A DNA stretch of 64,000 bases from Lewinellaceae bacterium. Lineage in GTDB: Bacteria > Bacteroidota > Bacteroidia > Chitinophagales > Saprospiraceae. Under the pieces are notes generated by a model. It ran no database searches. It saw nothing but the letters and a program-made list of their open reading frames with translations, and was not told the DNA's origin. Positions 8,501 to 18,054 of the stretch are shown in pieces (the stretch's first letter is position 1; every line of letters starts with the position of its first letter). The stretch lies in contig JADJYW010000001.1 of the NCBI GenBank assembly GCA_016719605.1, forward strand, positions 372,001 through 436,000, given 5' to 3'. A program made the position numbers and the translations under genes.

Positions 8501-11500
8501 CCTGCCCGTGGGCAGCGAGTCCCTGGTGTTTCCGCCGGAGCCACAACCGCTTTTTTACCTCGAATACGACTACGCCGCCAATGCCCGCACGACCAAAGTG
8601 CCGGGCGACCTGTTCGGCGGTTCGCTGCTGCTGCGCGCGGTCAACCTTCCAGGTTTTCAAAACCTGGAAGGTTTTGTGACCAATCAGCGCGTCACCAGCG
8701 GCGCCACGCTCACCAGCAAATGGACCGCCGCCGCACCGGGCAGCACCCTGCTTTTCAACGGCACGGATACATGCGCCAAACTCGCCGATACCGGCAAACT
8801 GAATCAGCTCGACCCGGAAAACGACCTCACGCTCGAAGCCTGGGTGCGCCCCTTGCAGGTTACGGAAAAAGCGCGCCTTATCCAGCACAAATCCGGTGCA
8901 GCCGAATATGCTCTGGGCCTGAAGCAGGCCGACCTGAACTCGGCATTCAAACTCGACGGCGCGGCCGATTATGTGACCATTCCCAAAAATCCGGCGCTCA
9001 ACTTCGCCGGCTCCATCACCATCGAGGCCTGGATAAAACCGGAAGCCACCGACGGCACCCGCACCATCGTTGCCCACGGCTACCCGCACCGGGGTACACC
9101 GGAACTGTTCCTCCGCATCGAAAACGGTCAGTATCAAACCGGCATCTGGCGGAGCGGCAACAACCTGGCGGCCATGCCGATACCGGAAGCCGACAAGCAG
9201 GGAAAAGACTGGATTCACCTCGCCGGCGTGTACGACGCTATCGCCCGGAAATGGATGCTGTATCGCAACGGCGTACTGGAAAACAGTGCCGATTCGGGCG
9301 TCGGTGCGCAGGTCGTCGAGGCCGACTGGGGTATCGGCGCCAACCCGGACCCCGGCGCCGACGTAACCGACCGCCGACTCTGGAACGGCGAAATTGACGA
9401 CGTGCGCGTGTGGAAACGCGCCCGCACCCAGGCCGAAATTCTGTCCGACATGAACCGCCGCCTCGCCGGCAACGAAACCGATCTGGCCGGCTACTGGCAT
9501 TTTCAAAACGGATCGGCCCGCGATTACTCCCGCAACGCCAATGACGGTGTGTTGCACGGAAAACCCGCCACATCCGTATCGCCGCTACCGGCCTACACCA
9601 TATTCGCCGGGGTAAACGGAAAATATGTGCAAGGAAAAAACATCCTTCCCGCCGGTAACTGGACGCATGTAACCGCCGTGTTCCTGCAGAACTACGGCCT
9701 GAAATTCAGCGGCAACAACGCCTTCCTCGACTGCGGCAAAGACGAAACCCTGAACCTCAACGGCGACCTCACGCTGGAGGTTTTTTTGAAGCCGGAACAG
9801 TTCGGCCGCGGCGCCGGCATCCTCGCCCGCGATACCGGCGGCAGCAACAAACAGCAGGTGCCCTACTCGCTCGCGTTCGACAGCAGCGGGCGACTCGTGT
9901 TCCTGTTCGAAGATAGAGACGGCAACGTCAAAATTTTCAAAACCAGCGCCAAGGCGCAAGCGGGCGTGTCCACCCGGGTAGCCGTGACGCGCCAACTCAA
10001 ATCGCAGACCTACCGCCTGTCCGACAGCGAAACCAAAACACTGAACTGGTACGATATCCGCCTGCACCTCGGGGCTGCTTCAGAATCGTTCATTTACGCC
10101 GTGGATGAAATAACCCGGTTGGCTGTAGAAGAACTGTCCAAACCTTCGCCTGCAGCAATCATAATCAGGGCCGGCAAAAACGCGGCGCCGAGCATCGGGC
10201 GCAGCAACGGCAACACATACATCGGGCGCCATGCAGCCGCCAATGTGGACAGTATCGAAGAAATTTTCCGGGCTATTTTCACCGACCCGGGGCTGTTTGA
10301 ACCCCGTTATTTCAAAGGCGTCATCAGCGAAGTCCGCATCTGGAGTACGGCCCGGGAAACCGCCGCTGTCGGCGGCGACATTGCCGGCGGCGAAAACGGC
10401 CTCATCTCCTGGTGGCGCTTCGAGGAGCGCGAGGGCGTGAAAACCAACGATTCCAACGGCCAAAACCACGCAGCGCTCAACGGCAACATCGAATGGGTGA
10501 AAGACGACGACCCACAACGCTCCGGCTTGACCCTGCTCTGCAACGATCAGGGCGCGTTGCTCACCGAAAACCTCCCGGGCGCGGATTTTACGCCGGCAAA
10601 CAACCAGTTCACCCTCGGCGCCCTCGGCACAGGCGCCGGCTTGAAGGAACTCTACTGCGGCGAACTGGAAGAAGTGCGCATCTGGAAAACGGCCCGCACC
10701 CGCGAGCAAGTCGAAGACAACCTGTTTCGCCGCCTCAACGGCGAACCGGACGACCTGCTCGCCTACTACACCTTCGATGCGGAAACGCAAACCAAAATCA
10801 GCGACAACGGCCTGCGCGGCAACCACCTCGCGCCACAGGGTACCGCCGGTTTCGTGCTGTCCACCGCCCCCGTCGGCGACGACGCGCCCATCGTGCGCAG
10901 CGCCCTGGCCGGCATCCGCACACCGTTCAGCGGGTTTATCGGCAGCACCCCCGCCGTACACGAATACGGCGACATGCAAACCGACAGCCGCGGCAACACC
11001 ATCGGGGTGTTCAAGCGCTGCTACGGGTTTATCCACGAAAATGCGCTGAACCTGCTCACCGGCTACAAGGTCGGCGACCTCGCGGTGGAATGGATCGGCC
11101 AGGTGCAATTTGCCCCCCAACTCATCGGCTTCATCGAGGGCGCGCCGCCCGTGCCCAGCGAAAACCTGACGATGCCCAGCGTGGAGATGATCGGCGACCT
11201 CGATGACTACAACGAAACCAGCACCGTCGAATTTGTCCGCGCCGACGAAACCGCTTACACCTATTCCGCCTCGAAGGAGGCGGGCCTCGGACTGGAAGTG
11301 GAAGGCGCCCTGAAATTCGGGTTCAAATCGAAAACCGACGCCGGCGTTGCCTTAGCCGCCGCCTCGCTATCTTCTATTGAGGAATCGGAAATCCTGGCGG
11401 GCGCGCGTGTACGTTTCGAAGCCATGTTTGGCTGGATGGACTCCGCCAGCACCGGTGTCAGCCGCGAGACGGCCAAAACTACCAGCCTCGAACTGCGCGG

Positions 11501-14500
11501 GCGCTACACCACACCCGAGGAAAACAAAAACGAGCCGTTTGGCCGGCGGTTTGTGCCCGACAACCTCGGCCTCGCGCTGGTGCAGTCCGAAACTGCCGAC
11601 GTGTTTGCCCTGCGCCTGAAGCACAACAACGCACTGATTTCCTTCTCCCTGCGCCCCAACCCCGACATTCCAAAAGACTGGAACATTATTCATTTTCCCA
11701 TGAATGCGCGCTATGTGAAGCAGGGCGTGCTCGACGGAAAAATAGGGCCTGTGACCGACGTGGACTACCCCAATGCGTTCGAGTACAGCAACGACGTGAG
11801 TTATTTCAAACCCGTGGAAGCCTACGCGTTGAAAAACCGTATCCAAAAAGAGGAGAAAGCGCTGGAGACTTACTACAACCAGTTTGCGGCAAAACTCAAG
11901 GGCAACATACCCTTTTTCTCCTTCGAGAGTGCGCTGGAAATGGCCGACCATTCGGACCTCCGTGCCCGGACGCGCCGCAATCTCGTGAACACCTATGTCT
12001 GGACCGCCGACGGTGGCCTGTTTGCCGAAACGCAGCAGATGATGCAGGTACATTCCGAAACCTCCGGCGGTTCGTATGAATTCAGCGGCGGCATCGGGCT
12101 GGATTTGAAAATCGGTTTTGCCATTTTCAAAGTGGCCGCCCAGTTCGAGTTGAACGCCATGTTTGTGGGGCAGCACCGGCAGGAAGTTTCCAAAACGAAA
12201 GAATCCAAAACGGCTTTTCAACTGAATGTTTCGGTGGAAAAAGTCGAGCGCGACATTTACCTGCGCCAACCGGACAACATCAAAATCGTTCAACTTGACC
12301 GTACCGACCCCAAACGTCCCCGGCCCATCAAACACCCGTACAAGGTGGACGCTTACCGGTTCATGTCGTTTTTCCTGGAAGAAAACTCCGAGCATTTCGA
12401 TCAGTTTTTCAACCAGATCGTGGACCCGATCTGGATCGAACAGAGCGACGACCCGGCGGCACGCGCCCTGCGCGAAGCCCGCCAGGAGGGCAAAAAACCA
12501 CCCTGCTGGCGCATTCTGCACCGCGTCACCTACGTCAGCCGCGTGCTGCCGCCGCTCGACAATTCGGCGCCGCCCTCGCTGGAAAAAGCCCTGCAAACCC
12601 TCGACATCGAGAGCAACTACGAACTCATCAAACAACTGGAACCTTATGTGGCGAACAAGCTCGGCAGTTTCCCCGAGTTCGCCGATGCCGTGCGCGAAAC
12701 CATCCGGCAAAACCTGCCCGAATTGCAGCCCCACACCGAGGAGGTGATCCGGTACATGAGCATGTACCTCGGGATCACCGGGGAGCAGGGCGCCGGCGGC
12801 GAGCAGTTCGGCGACACCTCCCTCGCCGAATTGGCGCCCAACCAGCCGCCCATCGTCAACGCCGGACTCGACCAGACCATCGGGCTGGACGGCGCTTCCG
12901 TGGATGCCGATCTGGAAGCTGTGGTGATTGACGACCGCCTGGAAAAACCCGAAGCCATTTTTGTTACCTGGGAAAAAACCTCCGGCCCGGAAGGCATGAC
13001 GTTCAACGACCTGCACGCCGGCGCCACCAAAGCCACATTCACCAAACGCGGGCGCTACGAACTGCAACTCCGCGCCCACGACGGCATGCTCGAAGCCGCC
13101 GACGCGCTCACGGTGATCGTCAACGAGCGCCCCGTCGTCAGCGCAGGCGCCAACATCGAAACCAACGCCCTCGAAATTCAACTCACCGGACAGATACTCG
13201 ATACCGGTCTCGGCGACCCCGCCACAGGGGTAATGACCGTGCAGTGGCTCAAGTCCGGCGGACTCGGCAATGTCGTTTTTGAAGATAAAAATGCCCTGCA
13301 AACCAAAGCCGTTTTTGAAAAACCCGGCAACTACCTGCTGCAACTTTTAGTCGGCAACGGCACCTTCGACACCAACGCCGAGCTCCTGGTGGGCATCGCT
13401 GCCCGCGTGAACCGCGACCTGCAAGTGCTGTACACATTTGAAGAAAATGCCGGCCAAACGGTGAAAGATGCCTCCGGAACCGGCGAAGCGCTGGACGTGC
13501 AGATTCCCGATTTGAAAAAAATTGCCTGGCTGAGCGGCGGACTGAATTTGAAAAACCCCGTGGCGCTACCTGCTTCCGGCCCGGCGGCTCGACTTGCAAC
13601 AGCAATGCGTGTCTCGAATGAAATAACCCTGGAAGCCTGGCTGAAACCCGCTTCGGCCCAGGCTCCCGGCTTGGCGCGCATCCTGACCTTTTCGTCCGGT
13701 CCGGCGGCACGCAATTTTACCCTGGCTCAAAGCGGCGGCAATTACCACCTGCACCTGCGCACCAGCACTACCAACGAAAACGCGAGCAACAAGGTGCTGG
13801 CCGGCGGCCAGGCAGATACCGGCAAAATTCAGCACCTCGTTTGCACCCGCGACGCGCAGGGCCATGCGCGCCTGTACCTCGACGGCGTCGAAGTGGCCGC
13901 CCGCAAGGTGGACGGCAACTTCGCCAACTGGGCCGATAACTTCGCCCTCGTCCTCGGCCATGAAGCCGGCGGCGGCTCCGACGACCGGGCCTGGACGGGC
14001 GAATTGCACCTCGTGGCCGTGTACAGCCGCGCGCTTGCGCCCTCCGAAATTTTGCAAAATTTCAATTTCGGCGCCAACCTCAACCTGCCACCCATTGTGT
14101 CGGCAGGCCCTGATTCGGTGGTACACTGGGCCGATTACGACTGGTCGAAAACGACGGTTCAGAAAAAAACTTTCCTGCTGAAAGGGCGCGTCACCCACGA
14201 CCGGCCCACGGCGGGTACGGTTCAGTGGAAGCAGATCGGTGGCCCGGCGAACGGCGTAAAAATTCAGAACGAAAATGCGGCGGAAACCACCGTGGAGGTG
14301 CCCCAAAAGGGCCGCTATGTGTTCCGCCTGACGGCACAGGATGGCGAGTTGCTCAGCAGCAGCGAAACGGCGGTTACGGTGCATGTACCGCCGAATGTCC
14401 GGATCAAAAGCGGTACCCAAAAACTGCCGCTCACCGGAATGGATACCGAGGCTGCGCTTGTAGCCGAACTGTTGGATACCGGTCGCGGCGACCAGTCGGC

Positions 14501-15848
14501 GAACGAACCGCTCACCATGCGCTGGAGCCAAACCGGCGGCCCACAGGCGCTACAGTTTTCCGGAGCGGACACGCTGACGGCCAAAGCCGTTTTCGCGGCG
14601 CGCGGGTTTTATCCCCTGCAACTCGAAGTACACAACGGCGCCCTCGGAACCGTCATTCCGGTGCAGGTCACCGTCAACCAGATGCCGGTGCTGAGCGTGG
14701 CGCCGCCTGCGGTCGTGACGCTACCGGCCAATCAGGTTGCCCTGAACGGCGTAGTCACCGATGCCGGTTTGGGCAATCCCGCCGATCTGCTGGATATCCG
14801 TTGGGAAAAGGCCGACGGTCCCGGCAAGGTAACTTTCGCCGATGCGGGCAAGGCGCAAACTACCGCCCGGTTCGACACTGGTGGCGTGTACAGCCTGCAA
14901 CTCACCGTGCGCAACCCCGACAATCCGGCGCTCAGCGCCACGGTGTCGGTGCCGGTGACGATCAATCGGGCGCCCGTAGTCAGTGCCGGCCCGGCGCCGG
15001 CGCCTCTGTTGCTGAAAGCCGGGCAAGCCAACGTAACCGTCTGGCTCGACGCCACCGTCAGCGACGACGGTCTGCCCGAATTGCCCGGCGCCACTGCGCT
15101 CAAGTGGACGAAAAAGAGCGGCCCCGGCAACATGCTCATCAGTCCCGACAACGCGGACTATGTGCGGGCGCTGTTCACCCAAAAAGGCAAATATGTGCTC
15201 CAGGTGGAAGCCGACGACGGCGCCGCCAAAACAACCGATACCGTGGCGGTAATCGTGAACACCCCGCCGAAAGTGCATGCAGGGGGCAAACAGCAGGCGA
15301 CCGTGGAAGGCAGCGAAACCCCGGTATCGCTGAAAGGCGTACTCTCCGATACCGGCCTCGGCGACGAGTCGCAACAAAACACCGTCGCCGTGCACTGGAA
15401 AAAACTGTCGGGGCCGGGCAATGCCGTACCTGCCAATCCTGCTGCTTTGGAAACCAGCGTCGCGCTGCCCAAACAGCGGGGCGTTTACACGTTCGAGTTG
15501 AGTGCCGACAACGGTTTTGATACGGCCAAACACGCCGTAGCCGTGGTGGTGAATTTGCCGACGGAGGTAGCGGTAGACGTGCTGGCCACGGAGCCGCCGA
15601 ATGCTAAAAAACGGGTACTTTCCGTCGGCGTGCTGGACGATGGCCTCGGCGATCCGCAGCAGGACACCCTGAGTTTTGTCTGGAAAAAACTGACCGGACA
15701 GGAACCCGTGCAGTTTCAGCCAGACCCGGCCACGCCCGCGAATACGACCGTGACCTTTCCGAAAGCCGGGAACTACACGCTGGAATTGACGGTAGGGAAC
15801 GGGACAGGATTTGTGGTAAAAAAGACGGTGGCGGTGACGATAGGGTAG
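5511..15848 (+). CDS. giant LamG/PKD multidomain protein without signal peptide
   Basis: 3445 residues in one uninterrupted frame; an in-frame TTG lies three codons before the ATG. No signal peptide or membrane segment is visible at the N-terminus (MYYPAVLSNLTKTYSG). Approximate modules: an N-terminal region to 295; LamG/concanavalin-like domain 298-505; two coiled coils (622-660, 754-800) flanking a beta/gamma-crystallin-like motif (663-753); LamG-like units about 1078-1140, 1144-1354, 1394-1664 and 1674-1784, with typical LxLEAWI, W-x-H-x-A and DDVRVWKRARTQAEI signatures; an unrecognised region 1787-2440; PKD-like units 2442-2637; LamG 2637-2857; then about six PKD/Ig-like repeats (NRAPVVSAGP type) to the end. 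No T9SS C-terminal domain is seen. LamG and PKD folds usually bind glycans or proteins outside the cell, so the export route is unclear. Confidence 0.75.
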   Translation: MYYPAVLSNLTKTYSGNTYKYTTLLRHKGTLIAFTMDNRRRIHYAVLDQNPAAAQSPLDVTYWPGGPTELLFPNEIAETGFGIADQTLLPTYQNGSPTPAKPGARLAPRDIDFFRSTTARLSADAPFQVLSDGQSVYLFRQAIDANHPDQIFKQDKTGKPVLDSAGKPVPLVDATLLVDRFVLVGAILEPRLEIRFQRSRSKTRPASRKDNLGAKDLDGNDFYEPTQELKFVGNLEAGRFAVLLLPTSVAEVERWQIFAQNRHTGRMDAFSIERSPEGLFNTRGSQVFAPELAGHAEAALQLTKPTDHIALAKGVTPGATFSFEGWIFPEQTQSTQPQVLIAGAKSGTDAGGLSLLVVAQTRLRVDFGSGQGDKFTSKSMLTPNTWNHIAVTFDGGAFRFYIGGNLRDKIDLPPGDEKPPAKPILFLGAAQNAFKGVLDEICLWNRPRSAREIQADLHQRLTGLEPGLAAYWRFDEAGGDTVFDQSNYGADGRLNGGAWITSDAPIGDNPGINRSSFLVAGRLPDGSLENRSIASGLSALLYFQQANVSSGYDGAQKPLKQSARVMLAFATKGASSGDKNYIASLDFAVSASGKIAAAPDRLPLELVHPDGAAQTSVNDQLDALKSAEEQVRVLAEAVAKAKKQEQKRDAEWLALKNEDAGAQVTAFAGADFTGAFRVFGKGDVRHADLFSSEASLNFNDKITALKIPAPLQVTVFEHDVDAAGQTKLFKEDTPDVGDFWRGKISGLRVAGSPDFATKIQKAEQRLLQARTERSAQETLLNNARTALAGQQSVLRSGASVTMPIVHLDAGGLLVSGGLLGFAWTNDAPLLFDSATGSLALYYRGADDQFFAAYYTTLTERAKYPLTNSTGKQTVICIARSTDLGMDKIALEVSDGPGADTCTVKIAGLELEEIWEKVPRNPERFARVLNGQAGHYHNNKLVGYRERIGAGTVVAENNGQLRLDIPGGTSRALEKNAALMLGSIRLTLKEPADADATSLPVGSESLVFPPEPQPLFYLEYDYAANARTTKVPGDLFGGSLLLRAVNLPGFQNLEGFVTNQRVTSGATLTSKWTAAAPGSTLLFNGTDTCAKLADTGKLNQLDPENDLTLEAWVRPLQVTEKARLIQHKSGAAEYALGLKQADLNSAFKLDGAADYVTIPKNPALNFAGSITIEAWIKPEATDGTRTIVAHGYPHRGTPELFLRIENGQYQTGIWRSGNNLAAMPIPEADKQGKDWIHLAGVYDAIARKWMLYRNGVLENSADSGVGAQVVEADWGIGANPDPGADVTDRRLWNGEIDDVRVWKRARTQAEILSDMNRRLAGNETDLAGYWHFQNGSARDYSRNANDGVLHGKPATSVSPLPAYTIFAGVNGKYVQGKNILPAGNWTHVTAVFLQNYGLKFSGNNAFLDCGKDETLNLNGDLTLEVFLKPEQFGRGAGILARDTGGSNKQQVPYSLAFDSSGRLVFLFEDRDGNVKIFKTSAKAQAGVSTRVAVTRQLKSQTYRLSDSETKTLNWYDIRLHLGAASESFIYAVDEITRLAVEELSKPSPAAIIIRAGKNAAPSIGRSNGNTYIGRHAAANVDSIEEIFRAIFTDPGLFEPRYFKGVISEVRIWSTARETAAVGGDIAGGENGLISWWRFEEREGVKTNDSNGQNHAALNGNIEWVKDDDPQRSGLTLLCNDQGALLTENLPGADFTPANNQFTLGALGTGAGLKELYCGELEEVRIWKTARTREQVEDNLFRRLNGEPDDLLAYYTFDAETQTKISDNGLRGNHLAPQGTAGFVLSTAPVGDDAPIVRSALAGIRTPFSGFIGSTPAVHEYGDMQTDSRGNTIGVFKRCYGFIHENALNLLTGYKVGDLAVEWIGQVQFAPQLIGFIEGAPPVPSENLTMPSVEMIGDLDDYNETSTVEFVRADETAYTYSASKEAGLGLEVEGALKFGFKSKTDAGVALAAASLSSIEESEILAGARVRFEAMFGWMDSASTGVSRETAKTTSLELRGRYTTPEENKNEPFGRRFVPDNLGLALVQSETADVFALRLKHNNALISFSLRPNPDIPKDWNIIHFPMNARYVKQGVLDGKIGPVTDVDYPNAFEYSNDVSYFKPVEAYALKNRIQKEEKALETYYNQFAAKLKGNIPFFSFESALEMADHSDLRARTRRNLVNTYVWTADGGLFAETQQMMQVHSETSGGSYEFSGGIGLDLKIGFAIFKVAAQFELNAMFVGQHRQEVSKTKESKTAFQLNVSVEKVERDIYLRQPDNIKIVQLDRTDPKRPRPIKHPYKVDAYRFMSFFLEENSEHFDQFFNQIVDPIWIEQSDDPAARALREARQEGKKPPCWRILHRVTYVSRVLPPLDNSAPPSLEKALQTLDIESNYELIKQLEPYVANKLGSFPEFADAVRETIRQNLPELQPHTEEVIRYMSMYLGITGEQGAGGEQFGDTSLAELAPNQPPIVNAGLDQTIGLDGASVDADLEAVVIDDRLEKPEAIFVTWEKTSGPEGMTFNDLHAGATKATFTKRGRYELQLRAHDGMLEAADALTVIVNERPVVSAGANIETNALEIQLTGQILDTGLGDPATGVMTVQWLKSGGLGNVVFEDKNALQTKAVFEKPGNYLLQLLVGNGTFDTNAELLVGIAARVNRDLQVLYTFEENAGQTVKDASGTGEALDVQIPDLKKIAWLSGGLNLKNPVALPASGPAARLATAMRVSNEITLEAWLKPASAQAPGLARILTFSSGPAARNFTLAQSGGNYHLHLRTSTTNENASNKVLAGGQADTGKIQHLVCTRDAQGHARLYLDGVEVAARKVDGNFANWADNFALVLGHEAGGGSDDRAWTGELHLVAVYSRALAPSEILQNFNFGANLNLPPIVSAGPDSVVHWADYDWSKTTVQKKTFLLKGRVTHDRPTAGTVQWKQIGGPANGVKIQNENAAETTVEVPQKGRYVFRLTAQDGELLSSSETAVTVHVPPNVRIKSGTQKLPLTGMDTEAALVAELLDTGRGDQSANEPLTMRWSQTGGPQALQFSGADTLTAKAVFAARGFYPLQLEVHNGALGTVIPVQVTVNQMPVLSVAPPAVVTLPANQVALNGVVTDAGLGNPADLLDIRWEKADGPGKVTFADAGKAQTTARFDTGGVYSLQLTVRNPDNPALSATVSVPVTINRAPVVSAGPAPAPLLLKAGQANVTVWLDATVSDDGLPELPGATALKWTKKSGPGNMLISPDNADYVRALFTQKGKYVLQVEADDGAAKTTDTVAVIVNTPPKVHAGGKQQATVEGSETPVSLKGVLSDTGLGDESQQNTVAVHWKKLSGPGNAVPANPAALETSVALPKQRGVYTFELSADNGFDTAKHAVAVVVNLPTEVAVDVLATEPPNAKKRVLSVGVLDDGLGDPQQDTLSFVWKKLTGQEPVQFQPDPATPANTTVTFPKAGNYTLELTVGNGTGFVVKKTVAVTIG
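8643..8673. repeat. perfect 15-bp palindrome inside the giant coding sequence
   Basis: Arms 8643-8657 and 8659-8673 are exact inverted copies around a single C. The element is read in frame (V-N-L-P-G-F-Q-N-L-E-G-F) without disturbing the gene. It resembles an intergenic palindromic repeat rather than codon-constrained sequence. Confidence 0.7.
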
Positions 15849-15954
15849 GAGACGCGCGAGCGGGGGTGCATGCGGCGGGTTTGATTTTTTGTTTCTCCGG
15901 CATCGTAATTGGAGCCGGTGTGGTGCAAATCGTAACAATTAAAATAACGCAATA

Positions 15955-16326
15955 ATGAAAGTAGGCGCTTTTTCAATCAGCCTTAGTGTCAAGGACATCC
16001 GGGCCTCCAAACAGTTTTATGAAAACCTGGGCTTTACCGTTTTTGCAGGTGACATCAGTAAAAACTACCTGATCATGAAAAACGGGAACGCGCTGATCGG
16101 GCTTTTTCAGGGGATGTTTCCGAACAACATGCTTACCTTCAACCCGGGATGGGACGAAAATGCCCACAAATTAGAGGCGTTTGAGGATGTTCGGGACATT
16201 CAGCGCGCGCTGAAAAACAGCGGGATCAAACTCGAAAATGAAGCCGACGAGAGCACTTCCGGGCCGGCAAGTTTTGTCGTAATGGACCCGGACGGGAATA
16301 CGATTCTCTTTGATCAGCATGTATGA
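15955..16326 (+). CDS. VOC superfamily protein (glyoxalase-like)
   Basis: 123 residues. SISLSVKDIRASKQFYENLGF is the classic opening beta-alpha module of VOC proteins, and FVVMDPDGNTILFDQH is the matching end signature with D-P-D-G-N and a terminal metal-site-like residue. The central region has GNALIGLFQ and an LTFNPGWDENA segment typical of a subgroup close to glyoxalase/extradiol-like proteins. Substrate is unknown. It lies 106 bases after the giant gene and has no close partner. A nearby CCGG-type hairpin upstream is too weak to call. Confidence 0.8.
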   Translation: MKVGAFSISLSVKDIRASKQFYENLGFTVFAGDISKNYLIMKNGNALIGLFQGMFPNNMLTFNPGWDENAHKLEAFEDVRDIQRALKNSGIKLENEADESTSGPASFVVMDPDGNTILFDQHV

Positions 16327-16424
16327 AGCGCTCTTTCGACAGCCACTATTGCCGAATCCTGCCCCAAAAAACGCAAAAATTGGCGCTTTAAAGTTCTATT
16401 CACAACTTAAATAATCAAGCAAAA

Positions 16425-17162
16425 ATGGAAGACAATAGAAAATCAATCAAAGTAACTAAGGTAGAGGATGAGGCGTCTTCTACGGCCTCCACATCCGGAT
16501 TTGTTGCCAGTGTAGAAAGCCTGGCAGAGGCCCGGAAATTTCGCATCATTGCCACAATTGCTTTTATCGCGGCGATCGGGTTTGAAATCGGGGGTATTCT
16601 ACTGCTCCAAAAACCGCCGGTCAGTACCACCTGGCTTATTGTCCTGATTGTAGCCGATTTGATTTTTGCCGTTATCGGCTCGTTGCTTTGGCAAAAGGCA
16701 AACCGACTTGATCCTGCTTCAGAAAAAGACAAGGTCAAGTTTTTCATTCAAAACCAACTGGGACTGATCATAGCCATTCTGGCCTTCCTGCCCCTCGTTA
16801 TCCTGATTTTCACAAACAAGAACCTGAGCGGCAAACAAAAAGGCATTGTGGGTTCCGTCGCGGTGATCGCACTTTTGATTGCAAGTGCTGTCGGCGTTGA
16901 TCTCAACCCGCCATCTCAGGAGCAGTATGCCGAACAAACGAAAGAAGTTGAGGCGCTCATGGGTGGGGTGAATCATGTATACTGGACTGGATCGGGCAAG
17001 AGCTATCACCTGTATCAGGATTGTTCTTACATCAATAGCGCCCGAACCAATGAAATTTTCGAAGGCACCGTGGCCAAAGCAAGGGAGTTAAAGAACATAT
17101 CGGACCTGTGCGACCGTTGCGAAAACAGGCGAATAAAAGAGAAGGGTGTGGAAGGAGAGTAA
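16425..17162 (+). CDS. four-TM membrane protein with C-terminal Cys/His metal-binding motif
   Basis: 245 residues. Four hydrophobic segments are visible at about 38-60, 68-90, 110-130 and 137-156. The C-terminal tail (about 180-240) reads V-Y-W-T-x-S-G-K-S-Y-H-L-Y-x-D-C ... G-T ... L-C-D-R-C. This is the H-x3-C / C-x2-C pattern found at the ends of many bacterial surface or nuclease proteins and probably binds zinc. I do not recognise a named family. The N-terminal 35 residues are charged and rich in Ser/Thr. The stop (TAA at 17160-17162) overlaps the start of an AGAGCATGT motif, as at two other genes in this window. Confidence 0.6.
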   Translation: MEDNRKSIKVTKVEDEASSTASTSGFVASVESLAEARKFRIIATIAFIAAIGFEIGGILLLQKPPVSTTWLIVLIVADLIFAVIGSLLWQKANRLDPASEKDKVKFFIQNQLGLIIAILAFLPLVILIFTNKNLSGKQKGIVGSVAVIALLIASAVGVDLNPPSQEQYAEQTKEVEALMGGVNHVYWTGSGKSYHLYQDCSYINSARTNEIFEGTVAKARELKNISDLCDRCENRRIKEKGVEGE

Positions 17163-17306
17163 GAGCATGTTCCCGCCGTATTTGGTGGCGGTGAAACGAA
17201 AAACGGCTGGTTGTCAAAATTTACGGTTTTGGCACTATGCGGCAGATCATTCCGTTTTTTAGCCCGAACGCCACACCGGCGTACATGCGTCACTAAAAAA
17301 CACACC

Positions 17307-18008
17307 ATGCGGAAAACAATCCTGTTGCTCAGCCTGCTACCTGCTATCGGTTTGCTGGTAGCCTTTTCAATGCACCCCGTGCCTGTAACCGACGCCCGCC
17401 GGGCCGATGCCTTTCGTGCTTTTCTGAAACAGTTTGATGACAAGGCACTGCCGTACGCCGTTACGGCCGAACACCTGCAAAAACAGTTGGAGACAGACGA
17501 TTGGGAAGGACTGAAAAAATCTTCTGAGGGGCGTAAAATCCGGCTGCGGCTGGATGATCCCGAGGGGTTTATCCCCTACAACCGCCGGGAAATGATGAGC
17601 CGGGTGCCGGTCAGTCATCAGCCGGTGGCTCATTTTGCAACTGCTGAAAACCACGCCGTGATTTATACAAGTTTCCGGGGCTATAGCCGGGGCTACCAGT
17701 CGTATTTCATCGTCGTTTTCGACAAAGTCGGCAACCTGGTTTCCAGTAACCTGCTGGCGCAAACCACCCGGGAGTACATAACCGCCGCGACGGTGGACGC
17801 CGAATTGCGGGCCGCCGTCCAAACGTACCGGATCAACCGGGAAAAAACAGATTCCTACGAGAGCAAAATTGTCGGCCTGACCCTGGAAACCGCTTCTGAA
17901 ATTGATCTGACACAGCCGACCGAGGAATCCGAAAACAGCAAAAAGCCGATCAAAAAAGCTGAGCCGGAATTGCCGCGTACCGAATCGCTTGGCGCTGTGG
18001 GGTATTGA
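17307..18008 (+). CDS. hypothetical exported protein
   Basis: 233 residues from the ATG at 17307, chosen because a clear signal sequence follows (MRKTILLLSLLPAIGLLVAFS). The frame is open further upstream without protein-like features. The mature part has no recognised family; it includes FIPYNRREMMSRV and the GYSRGYQSYFIVVFDKVGNLV strand pair, then an acidic/lysine-rich tail. Localisation is probably periplasmic or membrane-anchored. It is a monocistronic gene between the metal-motif membrane protein and the repeat-rich region before 18.4 kb. Confidence 0.55.
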   Translation: MRKTILLLSLLPAIGLLVAFSMHPVPVTDARRADAFRAFLKQFDDKALPYAVTAEHLQKQLETDDWEGLKKSSEGRKIRLRLDDPEGFIPYNRREMMSRVPVSHQPVAHFATAENHAVIYTSFRGYSRGYQSYFIVVFDKVGNLVSSNLLAQTTREYITAATVDAELRAAVQTYRINREKTDSYESKIVGLTLETASEIDLTQPTEESENSKKPIKKAEPELPRTESLGAVGY

Positions 18009-18054
18009 AATCCGGCGCCGCAGGGCGATTGGCAGACTTTTTTTTTGGGGGGGG

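Noticed and set aside
5490..9557. A stop-free frame of more than 1300 codons on the strand opposite the giant gene
   Set aside because: It has the low-complexity Gly/Ala/Val/Phe composition typical of the antisense of a GC-rich gene, no recognisable domain, and it mirrors the codon pattern of the LamG protein.
11367..13343. Another long antisense frame (about 650 codons) under the giant gene
   Set aside because: Same reasoning; the plus strand carries the PKD and LamG signatures.
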